From positions 5,394,001-5,458,000 of the forward strand of contig OZ005693.1 in NCBI GenBank assembly GCA_963930775.1: DNA of 64,000 bases, written 5' to 3'. Of the stretch, positions 34,956 to 44,102 are shown one piece after another (within the stretch, counting starts at the first letter, position 1; the number at the start of each line of letters is the position of its first letter). This DNA is from Cliona cf. orientalis (lineage: Eukaryota > Porifera > Demospongiae > Clionaida > Clionaidae). A program made the position numbers and the translations under genes. The notes below the pieces were generated by a model. That model saw nothing but the letters and a program-made list of their open reading frames with translations, was not told the origin of the DNA and did not search any database.

Positions 34956-35964
34956 GGTACCATTAAATTGCGTGGGCGTGAGGTAGGGGATATGACACCT
35001 AAACCACATCAAAGTCATTAGTGAGGTGCATGTTGTGTAACCACGCCCTTTTAATTGCACAGGTCTCAGGGGTGTGGCTGCTAGAGCCGGAAGTGTTCAT
35101 TTAATATCCTCCATGGACCGGAAGCCGAGCCGGAAGGGAGGGGCCAGGCCACGCCCAAAACAGCCCCACCCTGTTCCCCAAGGACCACCATTCTCAATCA
35201 AGTGCCTACTAACCACCGGATGTCCACCGGAAGCCCACAATCAATCCCAATTAAAACACACAGCTTCCTCAAGGCCAAAACACACACAAACACTTGGAGG
35301 CCGTTCTGCCACACCGCCCACACAAGAGCTCACCTCATTTCCTGTGTGGGCGGAGTAACAACACGTCATCGCAACCACATCCGCTTCAAACCATCGTCAG
35401 CTTCCGTCCAGCCGTACGGTCCCCTACATCGCACCGGCGTACAGTGCCTCATTAACAGACATGGCCTCACCTTTGACCTCCTGCCACGCCCCCAAAGCCT
35501 CCTCGCGGGGTTCAAAGGTCACCACCGCTTCCGGGACACGCCCACCTATCGCCGAGGCCAAGTCCCAGGCGCCGATATCCAAGCACTGGCCTGTGAAGCC
35601 ACGCCCAATCGGAAGCAATAAAACCTGCATTAACGCACACGCACACACTCCACACAGTGCCAGGAACACGCCCACATGCTTAATTAGGCCTAATAAGGCT
35701 TTTTTTTTTTTTTTTTTTTTGTCGTTGCGGTTAATAGTTAAGAAAGAATGCTTTGATCTTGCTTTGATGTGGGCAATTACCGGTGTTTTCTTCAGGGGCC
35801 ACTTCCGGTCGCTAATTACACGCGCATAATCATCCCTGGCCGATTCTGGACACGCCCACCTGCGACCAAAAGCACTCGTATGGCCTCTTCGGCCACGCCC
35901 CTTCACGATTCGCTAATTGAATTAGCCATTCCTGACGCTCACGCCCACGCAATTAAATGGTACC
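34956..35964 (+). mobile_element. TTAA-flanked 1-kb TIR element, copy 1
   Basis: 1009 bp between TTAA at 34952-34955 and 35965-35968. Terminal inverted repeats are GGTACCATTAAATTGCGTGG and CACGCAATTAAATGGTACC. It is studded with CCACGCCC / GGGCGTGG words. Exact TTAA duplication is the hallmark of piggyBac-type insertion; the TIR sequence alone does not assign the superfamily. ORFs occur on both strands (35074-35358 +, 35202-35621 +, 35461-35829 +, 35424-35906 -) with no transposase motifs. A T21 run (35700-35720) lies inside. Confidence 0.85.
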
Positions 35965-35968
35965 TTAA

Positions 35969-37327
35969 GGTAGCATTAAAGTGCGTGGGCGTGAGCGTCA
36001 GGATTGGCTAATTCAATTAGCGAATCGTGAAGGGGCATGGCCGAAGAGGCCATACGAGTGCTTTTGGTAGCGATGTCCAACCTCCAAGGGCCTCCAATAA
36101 ATCGAAAATATCTCAGCTCTGGCTAGGAGTACGCTCACGGAAAAAAATGCGCTGGATAGCTCACTGAATGAGCTATCTACTGACGCCTTAACCGTGCAAA
36201 TCGGTTCCGCGGAACCGCTGCTAGCTTCGTTTTTGTTTGTATTAAGTTTCTATGAGGAAATTTTAGGTGGGCGTGGCTACGTAACGGTTTTATCTACGGA
36301 CACGTTACAAGCACCGTTGGATAGAGCTTGTGGAGAGCTACCTTCTGATACTCGAACATTGATATTCCACTAAAAGATAATCCGCGGAAAAATCAGTGAA
36401 ATTTGGAGGTTGGATATCGCTACTTTTGGTCGAAGGTGGGCGTGTCTAGAATCGGCCAGGGATGATTATGCGCGTGTAATTAGCGACCGGAAGTGGCCCC
36501 TGAAGAAAACACCGGTAATTGCCCACTTCAAAGCAAGATCAAAGCATTCTTTCTTAACTATTAACCGCAACGACAAAAAAAAAGCCTTATTAGGCCTAAT
36601 TAAGCATGTGGGCGTGTTCCTGGCACTGTGTGGAGTGTGTGCGTGTGCGTTAATGCAGGTTTTATTGCTTCCGATTGGGCGTGGCTTCACGGGCCAGTGC
36701 TTGGATATCGGCGCCTGGGACTTGGCCTCGGCGATAGGTGGGCGTGTCCCGGAAGCGGTGGTGACCTTTGAACCCCGCGAGGAGGCTTTGGGGGCGTGGC
36801 AGGAGGTCAAAGGTGAGGCCATGTCTGTTAGTGAGGCACTGTACGCCGGTGCGATGTAGGGGACCGTACGGCTGGACGGAAGCTGACGATGGTTTGAAGC
36901 GGATGTGGTTGCGATGACGTGTTGTTACTCCGCCCACACAGGAAATGAGGTGAGCTCTTGTGTGGGCGGTGTGGCAGAACGGCCTCCAAGTGTTTGTGTG
37001 TGTTTTGGCCTTGAGGAAGCTGTGTGTTTTAATTGGGATTGATTGTGGGCTTCCGGTGGACATCCGGTGGTTAGTAGGCACTTGATTGAGAATGGTGGTC
37101 CTTGGGGAAGAGGGTGGGGCTGTTTTGGGCGTGGCCTGGCCCCTCCCTTCCGGCTCGGCTTCCGGTCCATGGAGGATATTAAATGAACACTTCCGGCTCT
37201 AGCAGCCACACCCCTGAGACCTGTGCAATTAAAAGGGCGTGGTTACACAACATGCACCTCACTAATGACTTTGATGTGGTTTAGGTGTCATATCCCCCAC
37301 CTCACGCCCACGCAATTTAATGGTACC
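35969..37327 (-). mobile_element. TTAA-flanked 1-kb TIR element, inverted copy 2
   Basis: Reverse orientation of copy 1, sharing the central TTAA (35965-35968) and ending at TTAA 37328-37331. It is 1359 bp including a nested 353-bp element, so about 1006 bp native. The inner end begins GGTAGCATTAAAGTGCGTGG. The homopolymer equivalent to T21 is only A9 here; the 12-nt difference keeps the long ORF (36410-36859 +) in frame with its mirror. Sequence is otherwise nearly identical to copy 1. Confidence 0.85.
36069..36421. mobile_element. Nested 353-bp TIR element
   Basis: Ends TAGCGATGTCCAACCTCCA and the inverse TGGAGGTTGGATATCGCTA. The flanks repeat CTTTTGG (7 bp, 8 if the T shared with the terminus is counted). 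Copy 1 carries the empty site (ACCAAAAGCACTC near 35866-35878), so this inserted after the two 1-kb elements were in place. TAGCG termini and a 7-8-bp duplication suggest hAT type. Confidence 0.85.
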
Positions 37328-37359
37328 TTAAGTTGGCAAAAAACAGCAGCGAGCAGCGT

Positions 37360-37450
37360 TGAGCTGGGTTGGCTGAGTGGACTAGGGCTGGTGCTGGTGG
37401 AGAGGTGGTCATGGGTTCGAATCCCGCTTGATCTTTGAATTTTTTTTTTC
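37360..37450 (+). repeat. tRNA-derived SINE-like sequence
   Basis: TTGGCTGAGTGGACTAGG resembles the A box of a leucine/serine-class tRNA, and GGGTTCGAATCCC is a perfect B box. A T10 run (37441-37449) follows as a possible Pol III terminator. Acceptor and anticodon stems do not close properly, so this is a tRNA-derived promoter rather than a tRNA gene. Confidence 0.65.
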
Positions 37451-37941
37451 TTCCACTTTAGAAAATCATTGCTTTTTGGTGGGCTAGTTTGCCGGTACTC
37501 AAAGCGCTAAATTTTAGACACAGCCTAATATTATACAATCATCTTTATAGCTACCTAATATCATTACTATAAATCTGATAGCGCCGAGCACTGGACTAAG
37601 AGAGAGATTTCCTAACACAGTTTTTGTATACAAAACATGAAGGGCACATGATGTCCCTTTCACTTATCCATACTACAGGAAACTACACATTTTAGGTAGC
37701 GTCTCAGGTAGAGGATAGGGCTGAATTTCCTACACAGATCATGTACCAGAGGATTTATGAACTATCATACTGTAGGAAATATTTAAGGACATATCAGGTA
37801 TCCTGACGAAAAAATACATGAAATCAATAGTTTTCAACAATGACAATACACTACAAAAATACAGCATATACATACACTATAAAGCAACACTATAGTACAG
37901 TCATATTATGTACACAGTTACTAAATATGTTCAACCTTTAG
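37451..37941. other. Spacer downstream of the small minus-strand gene
   Basis: AT-rich; no exon recognised. Probably includes the 3' UTR of the minus-strand gene that ends at 37942. Confidence 0.4.
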
Positions 37942-38461
37942 TTACATATCGAGTTCACATAGCTTCTGGTAACTTGCTTCTGGTTGGTCACATTCACTCT
38001 GTATTGAGAAATAAATACACACAAGGTCAGTACATTAATCTGTGGCATACATTGTACACATTCAGTAATTCTGGGAGAGTTACGGCTCAAGTATGGCACA
38101 CATTCGTACCGTGACAGTTTGCCATGCAGAAGTGATTTGTATTGGGTGATGACATCACGCACGGTTGCTCTATAGGCAGCTATACTTTATATGGTACAAT
38201 TTTCCAAAAACAAAGTTCAATAGCCTCACATGTAACATTATGAACTTACCAATTATATAACTTTGATGTAAAGCCACATGTACCTCAAAGCAACCGTCTG
38301 GTACTGAATAGCTCCAAACTTCCAAGCTACTAACACCACACAGCACAGCTGGGCTCACTGGTTCACCTGGCAAATTATTTTGTTTGGTTTAAACTGTTTT
38401 ATAGTTATTCTATCAACTTACCAGATAATAACTGAGGCCTAATTGCTTTCAAGTCACTCAT
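37942..38461 (-). CDS. Small four-exon gene of unknown function
   Basis: Four exons chain in phase on the minus strand: 38461-38422 (ATG, 40 nt), 38366-38250 (117 nt), 38167-38058 (110 nt) and 37998-37942 (57 nt, ends TAA). Introns begin GTAAGT, GTAAGT and GTACAA. Their acceptors are a TTGCCAG, a CTATAGAG and a CAATACAG. The sum is 324 nt, 107 residues. It starts MSDLKAIRPQLLSG. Exon 2 reads like strands (SLEVWSYSVPDGCFEVHVAL) followed by TVRDVITQYKSLL, a pattern that recalls ubiquitin-fold/Ras-association domains, but the match is weak. The C-terminus has CSECDQPEASYQKLCELDM. No signal peptide or membrane segment. I do not recognise the family. An upstream exon cannot be excluded, and the third donor is non-optimal. 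Confidence 0.55.
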
Positions 38462-38832
38462 GATAGCTCATAATACTGTCACAAAAACGGTGGCAGCCTG
38501 AGTCAGTGATACACCATCATCCTGTGTATAAAGGTATTAAAAATAATTATGTAGATCTTGCCAGTTATTACAGTATACCACATTTCTCACATTTTGCTTC
38601 TGCATGTCGATCTGGAAGCTTGTCACAGTGCCATACTACGAACAGCGGGATACAGCTTCATCTAGGACGAGACTAAGCGCTGCATCAGCATAATTTGAAA
38701 TGAATGGCACATGCATGTCACGTGATCGTTAGGGCCCATGCTTGGACTCCGCCCATATCATGCAAGAAGCTTCGAAGATGAAGAGGGCCAGAGAGATTGC
38801 ATGAGTGAGTAGTATTAAATGAGACAAGAAGA

Positions 38833-39228
38833 GAGCTGTCAAGATGTCTCATCTTTCGGCAGCAGCCTGTCAAGATGTCCCATCTTTCGGCAGGTAGCCT
38901 TGCGTGAGAAGAGAGGGGCAACGATGAGCCCAGCCAGAGCCTGAGCTGTCAAGATGTCTCATCTTTCGGCAGCAGCCTGTCAAGATGTCTCAGTCATCTT
39001 TCGGCAGGTAGCCTTGGGTGAGAAGAGACTCTGGCTTTTGGGGGTAACGATGAGCCCAGCCAGAGAGCTGTCAAGATGTCTCATCTTTCGGCAGCAGCCT
39101 GTCAAGATGTTCCATCTTTCGGCAGGTAGCCTTGGGTGAGAAGGGAGCTTGTGGGGCAACGATGAGCCCAGCCAGAGAGCTGTGGCACTGAGATGTCTCA
39201 TCATTCAGCAGGTAGCCTTGTATGAGTA
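38833..39228. repeat. Minisatellite, 110-122-bp unit, about 3.5 copies
   Basis: Units start at 38833, 38943, 39065 and 39177 with GAGCTGTCAAGATGTCTCAT. Each contains two shorter TGTCAAGATGT...CATCTTTCGGCAG words, then GGTAGCCTTG and CAACGATGAGCCCAGCCAGA. Probably non-coding: frames break between units. Confidence 0.85.
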
Positions 39229-39334
39229 GAGAGCGGGCCCAACCACTTCTTGCATCATAAGTTATATTGGGAGAATGTGTGAATGAAATGTTAGTGACAC
39301 TTCATGTATCCACCAGCACAAATAACACAAGACA

Positions 39335-39845
39335 TCAAGTTTCATGTGTACACAGAATATGAATGACATATGATCTATCCACTAGCCTAAGAAACTGTGC
39401 AGTATACTTCATGAGTGCATGTACAAAAAACGTACAGGAAATTTCACTCCCCACTAGCCTAAGAAACTGTGCAGTATACTTCATGAGTGCATGTACAAAA
39501 AATGTACAGGAAACTTCACTTGGACATCCACTGTACGTTTTCTGTAGTGCAGGAAATTTCACTTTTTGTCCAGTGGAGGGTTTAGCACCAGTGGTGTTCA
39601 TTAGTCTTGTGATTCGGAATTTTGTCAACACACTAGCGTAAGTCATCAACTCTCGACCATCTAAGACGTTCGGGACTGTAACTCGGGCTCTGTACGTGCT
39701 ATGAACCTCGAACAAAATCCATTTGGTAGATAATTCATTTGTCTATTAAACGACCACTTACCGTGTATGAATCTCGTTTCTGCAGGTCACTATGAGCGAG
39801 TATGCTAGACCCATGATTTTATGGATTGGCGACCGTTTCCACCTG
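39335..39845 (-). CDS. Candidate two-exon gene fragment, unknown
   Basis: On the minus strand, an ATG-led stretch (MGLAYSLIVTCRNEIHTR, about 39813-39761) ends at a GTAAGT donor in phase 2. A later AG (about 39697) opens the phase-compatible frame RARVTVPNVLDGRELMTYAS, which runs to a stop at 39335. Its last third is two tandem copies of a 25-residue unit (SCTFFVHALMKYTAQFLRLV), encoded by the 75-bp DNA repeat at 39378-39530. No family recognised. The repeat-encoded tail could be read-through of non-coding DNA, so only the first part may be real. Confidence 0.3.
39378..39530. repeat. 75-bp tandem duplication
   Basis: CCACTAGCCTAAGAAACTGT...GTACAGGAAA(T/C)TTCACT occurs twice head to tail with a handful of differences. 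Confidence 0.85.
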
Positions 39846-40160
39846 TTGTCGACCGCCCAGTAATTTGCAACAGCGCTAATGTCGACCGATGGCCGATTTT
39901 TATAATAAATGTGCATACAAGTAGTAGATACTTAAGATAATACTTTCATCATGATTATTACTTACTATTATCATAAATATCAAGTTTTCATATCGAGTGA
40001 AACTTTTATATATGCAGGATACACAAAATTAATACCATCGCCATACGTTCATAGTGTGTGGCAAAACGCGACCACACCCGAGACCACCGTGTAGTAGATA
40101 TCGGTCGACAATAAAAGGTGGTCGAGTAATGATGACTTACGCTACGTACACTTATCACAA

Positions 40161-40216
40161 TTATGTGGTTGCCAATGATTGTTGCAAATGATGTGGTTGC
40201 CAATGATTGTTGCAAA
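40161..40216. repeat. Short tandem duplication (about 28 bp x 2)
   Basis: TGTGGTTGCCAATGATTGTT followed by GCAAATGA is repeated immediately, ending GCAAAATTA. Confidence 0.85.
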
Positions 40217-41034
40217 ATTAAATGATAGTTGCAACATGCATGTATACTTGATCCTTTGAAGGTGGTACATATAATAATGAGTACCAAACGGTTATTGTAT
40301 AAGAATCTGATGATAGTAATAATTATTATTGTAGTGCTAGCTACAGTGCGTACATATATGTACATAATAATTATTATTACCACTGCAAAAGTAAATTTGA
40401 CCTATCTTTGGTTTCTTGTGTGATACACTCGTTTAATTCATAGCTATTAGGATGTTTGCAGTTCATGACCAACCATGATTATGGAATGTACATTAAGGTG
40501 TTCTTGGTAATAATAATGAAGCATATATACCTCAAGCCAAGCTATACACAGTATCATATCTGAGACATGTATAAAGTTGCCTAGCACAGCTAGAGACATG
40601 CATTATTATGAACAGAAATAGCTAAGTGATGACAGAGTAAATTAAGTAATTGAAGTAGCTTTAGAGGCAATTGTAAGTAAATTAAGTGGTAACAGTAGCT
40701 TTAGAGGTAATAAATATTATTCTGCCAGAAACACAAACAATCAATTTGCTATAACAACTGCAGATCTTAAGGTATTTTTACATAATAATAACAGGTATGG
40801 AGCTGCATGAAAAAATATTTTGACCGATGTAACTGTATAATTATATGTTATTCCAAGAATGCATGATGGCACGTATGCGTTAGTGCAGCTTGCATGGGTA
40901 ACCTAAGTAGGGCTATTATATGAATCCTTAAGTTGACACCCTCCCCCTCCCCACCCCAAACTTAATACAAAAGAGAAACAGGGAGCTTCTATTTCCAAAT
41001 AATTGAGTTGATGCATTGAAGTAAGCCCACTACC
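40217..41034. other. 5' flank of the type II membrane protein gene
   Basis: AT-rich spacer. Short duplicated words (AAATTAAGT...AGTAGCTTTAGAGG(C/T)AA near 40630-40710). No clear TATA box or other gene. Confidence 0.4.
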
Positions 41035-42906
41035 ATGGAACAAGATTATCCTGTAGTCAGCAATCCTAATGCAAAAATGCGTGAGGTTCAAATGAGTGAA
41101 ATCACCTTTCCTGAAGCAAGTTCCACTCCTGTGGTTAAGGAGAAATTTGTGATGGAGGGGCCTCATGAAGTGAATAAAGTAGCTCCTGGACCAACAAAAA
41201 ATTATATTGCTTTTATCATTTTGATATCGCTAGTAGTTGCACTCTTTCTTGCAGTAATCATCCTGATTGTGGCTATTGCTATTGAATTACCCAAATTGAA
41301 ATCCGAAACTCATTCTGAATCAGCTGATCAGCAGTCAAGTATTAGTGCTTTAACCAACTCTGCAGCTGAACAGCAATCAAGTGTCAGTGCTTTGATGAAT
41401 AGACTCGATAGCTTGAATTCTTCTATGGATCAGCTTTCACAGCAACTGCTTCAAGCGATTGACAGCCAGACACAAGAAGTAGCCAGCTCGCTGATTCAGC
41501 AAGTCAACTCCTCATTGGAAGCTCTCTCCCAGCAACTGCTTCAAGACATTTCAGAGATCGACAACAGGACACAGCAAATCAATTCTTCACTGGAACTGTT
41601 CTCCCAGCAACTTATTCAAGATATTTCAGCACTTGATACTAGGGTAGAGCAAGTCAATTCTTCACAGCAAATGATCTCTCAGCAAGTATTTGAAGGCATT
41701 ACAGCAGTCAACACTTCCTTCTCTCAGCGATTGCTTCAAGATGTCTCAATAATTGACAGTAGGATAGATCAAGTCAACTCTTCACAGACAATGATCTCTC
41801 AACAACTGCTCCAAGATTTATCAGCAGTCGATAGCAGGACACAAGAAATCAATTCTTCATTCTCTCAGCAACTACTTCAAGATGTCTCAGCAATTGACAG
41901 TAGGATAGAGCAAGTCAACTCAATACAGCAAGTGCTCTCTCAGCAATTACAAGAAAACATTTCAGCAGTAAATAGCAAGATCTCTCAGAGTCAGCAAGAC
42001 ATTTCAACAGTTGAAAATAGGGTAGAGCAAGTCAATATCTCTCTGTTGGAACAGGTGAATAATGTGCAAACCCAAGCTCAGGAGACTGTGAATAATTTAG
42101 AAGTGTTGGGTGAACTACCAACCTTCCCTGCATCTTCCTGTGCTGCTATACTTCCCTCCTTACCCTCAGGTTTCTACTATGTTAGGAACTCCACTGGCTC
42201 TGCTGTGCGTGTATACTGTGATATGACATTGTCCTGTGGTGGAGTTACTGGAGGATGGATGAGAGTGGTTGATGTGGACTTCAATGATAGCAGCATTGCA
42301 TGCCCCAGTGGTTTCAGGGAAGATACTGACTCAGACATACGTACATGTGTAAAGGGTGATGATGACGCTAGTGGTTGTACCTCAATAGAATATTCTGCAT
42401 CAGACGTCACTTACTCCAGTATCTGTGGGAAAGTGATAGCTTACCAGGTTGGAACTACAGAAGCTTTTTCGCGTCTTATTGTCATTTCTTCTTTGACTGT
42501 AGACTCTCAGTATCTTGATGGTATTAGTCTTACTCATGGAAATCCAAGGGAACACATTTGGTCCTTTGCTATGGGTGTGACTGAGTCTAGGACTGACCGA
42601 TTCGGGTGCCCCTGTAACACTGGCAGTACTATTAGTGTCACGAACACTTTCATTGGCACTAACTATTTCTGTGATAGTGCTGCTTCAAGTATTGCTTCTG
42701 GTATGCGTTACCCAAACAACCCTCTTTTTGATGGGGTTGGCTGTGATGCTATGACGAATCAGTGCTGCAGCTTTAACAATCCTCCCTGGTTCTACAGGCA
42801 GCTGCCACAGTCCACTGCTGATGATCTTGAGATAAGGGCCTGCAGAGATGAAAGTGGTACGAATGAAAACTCTCTTATCCAAAGTATTGAACTGTATGTA
42901 CGATAG
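41035..42906 (+). CDS. Type II membrane protein: repeated coiled-coil stalk and fibrinogen-like head
   Basis: Single exon, 623 residues, ATG in a good context (ACCATGG). A cytoplasmic tail of about 58 residues is followed by one membrane segment (IAFIILISLVVALFLAVIIL, about 59-84) with no cleavable signal, so the C-terminus should be outside. Residues about 100-355 form a glutamine- and serine-rich coiled coil built of repeats like SQQLLQDISAIDSRIEQVNSS. The period is about 25 residues and most units carry an N-glycosylation sequon NSS. From about 365, SCAAILPSLPSGFYYV, VYCDM and GGWMRV match the start of fibrinogen-related domains; the rest (CGKVIAYQVG, HIWSFAMGV, NQCCSFNNPPWFYRQLP, SIELYVR) is a cysteine-rich domain that departs from canonical fibrinogen. 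By architecture it resembles scavenger-receptor or ficolin-like trimeric recognition proteins; that function is inferred. A decayed relative lies at 45830-46118. Confidence 0.85.
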   Translation: MEQDYPVVSNPNAKMREVQMSEITFPEASSTPVVKEKFVMEGPHEVNKVAPGPTKNYIAFIILISLVVALFLAVIILIVAIAIELPKLKSETHSESADQQSSISALTNSAAEQQSSVSALMNRLDSLNSSMDQLSQQLLQAIDSQTQEVASSLIQQVNSSLEALSQQLLQDISEIDNRTQQINSSLELFSQQLIQDISALDTRVEQVNSSQQMISQQVFEGITAVNTSFSQRLLQDVSIIDSRIDQVNSSQTMISQQLLQDLSAVDSRTQEINSSFSQQLLQDVSAIDSRIEQVNSIQQVLSQQLQENISAVNSKISQSQQDISTVENRVEQVNISLLEQVNNVQTQAQETVNNLEVLGELPTFPASSCAAILPSLPSGFYYVRNSTGSAVRVYCDMTLSCGGVTGGWMRVVDVDFNDSSIACPSGFREDTDSDIRTCVKGDDDASGCTSIEYSASDVTYSSICGKVIAYQVGTTEAFSRLIVISSLTVDSQYLDGISLTHGNPREHIWSFAMGVTESRTDRFGCPCNTGSTISVTNTFIGTNYFCDSAASSIASGMRYPNNPLFDGVGCDAMTNQCCSFNNPPWFYRQLPQSTADDLEIRACRDESGTNENSLIQSIELYVR

Positions 42907-43724
42907 CTATGCACTGTGGTATACCTCTTGCTGACGAGCTAGTTTAAAGCAGCAAATCCAAATTAACTATTGTTATCAAGATTTTTTGTAATTGCTTAGT
43001 TAATATTAATCTTAGATTGGAACTCGTATTCTTTTATTGTAAACCTGTGGTATTACTGTAATGATTATTCAAACACTTTGTGAACTATGAGTGCATGGAA
43101 ATGATTGGAAGTATGCATGCCAAAGAATTAATGCTCTGTAGGTCTTTATAGATTATACTTATTTTTTCACCTATTATAATTCTATACTTCAATTCTCAAA
43201 TCTGTTACCTAAGACAAAGAAATTATTAACCCTCGCCATAAAACGTAGATGGAGGGTTACCACAATTGTTCGGTGATTTTTGTCCATCCGTCTGAACCCT
43301 CCTGTATTATCACTATATTGGGCAAAAAGGTTAACGATCCAGCCCATTGATGTAGTTGTGTGCAGCTGATACCAGTCTGTGTTTACATGGCACCTATCTT
43401 GGCTATGTCACTATAATAAACTGAAATCCTCTGTAACATCATATCTGAACTGAATTATGCACTCGAGAGCCACTGCCTGTTTACACTGTCACTGCATTGA
43501 CAATTATTGACCATGGAGGGAAGCACAAAAATGGCAAAATGGTAATTAGTCACGTAGCTGTAATTGTGCCTATTATATTAAACTTTGTGCCTAAAATGCT
43601 AACATTATTCCTCAATGCGTGTATTATACTCTTGAGGTATTTATTTTCTCCACTTATGTTCTTCATAACCCTGACACCATCTTCCACCACACCACAATAC
43701 ACTCACTAGTGATTAATAATCATT
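42907..43724. other. 3' flank of the type II gene
   Basis: Includes an AACCCTCGCC...GGAGGGTTACC inverted word near 43229-43260, related to the TAACCCTCGG repeats. No gene supported. Confidence 0.4.
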
Positions 43725-44102
43725 ACCCCGCGCGCATGCGCAAGGGGTAAAGCAATCGTCTGTCGTCGTTGTCGTTGTCGTCGTTGTCGGCATGAAAATC
43801 GCCAGATCTCGCGTTCTAGGCATCTGTGCTTGCTATAAGCATAACCAATCAGTAGATATCGGTGAAAAACTGGTTTGTACACGCCTCGAATTGCTCGAAA
43901 AGGCTTACTAGTGCTACAAATCGTGCATTTTCTGTTCTGCATGCCTGTGGTTTATTGACCACGCCTACTTTTAAGCAAACAAGTTTGCTGATGCGACTGC
44001 GCATGCTCAAGCTCTGTGTTGGAAAGGGTCGTCAAGTAATAGAACAGCTATGCAGCAGAGTGTTGCAATACTACGCTACAGTGGCTGCAGGGCGCGCGGG
44101 GT
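43725..44102. mobile_element. CCCCGCGCGC-ended TIR element, copy 1
   Basis: 378 bp from ACCCCGCGCGCATG to GCGCGCGGGGT, inverse at both ends. An internal GTCGTTGTCGTTGTCG run is followed by ATCGCCAGATCTCG and GGCATCTG. The copy is uninterrupted and shows the empty site for the MITE inside copy 2. The 94-codon ORF at 43862 is not conserved in copy 2. Confidence 0.75.
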
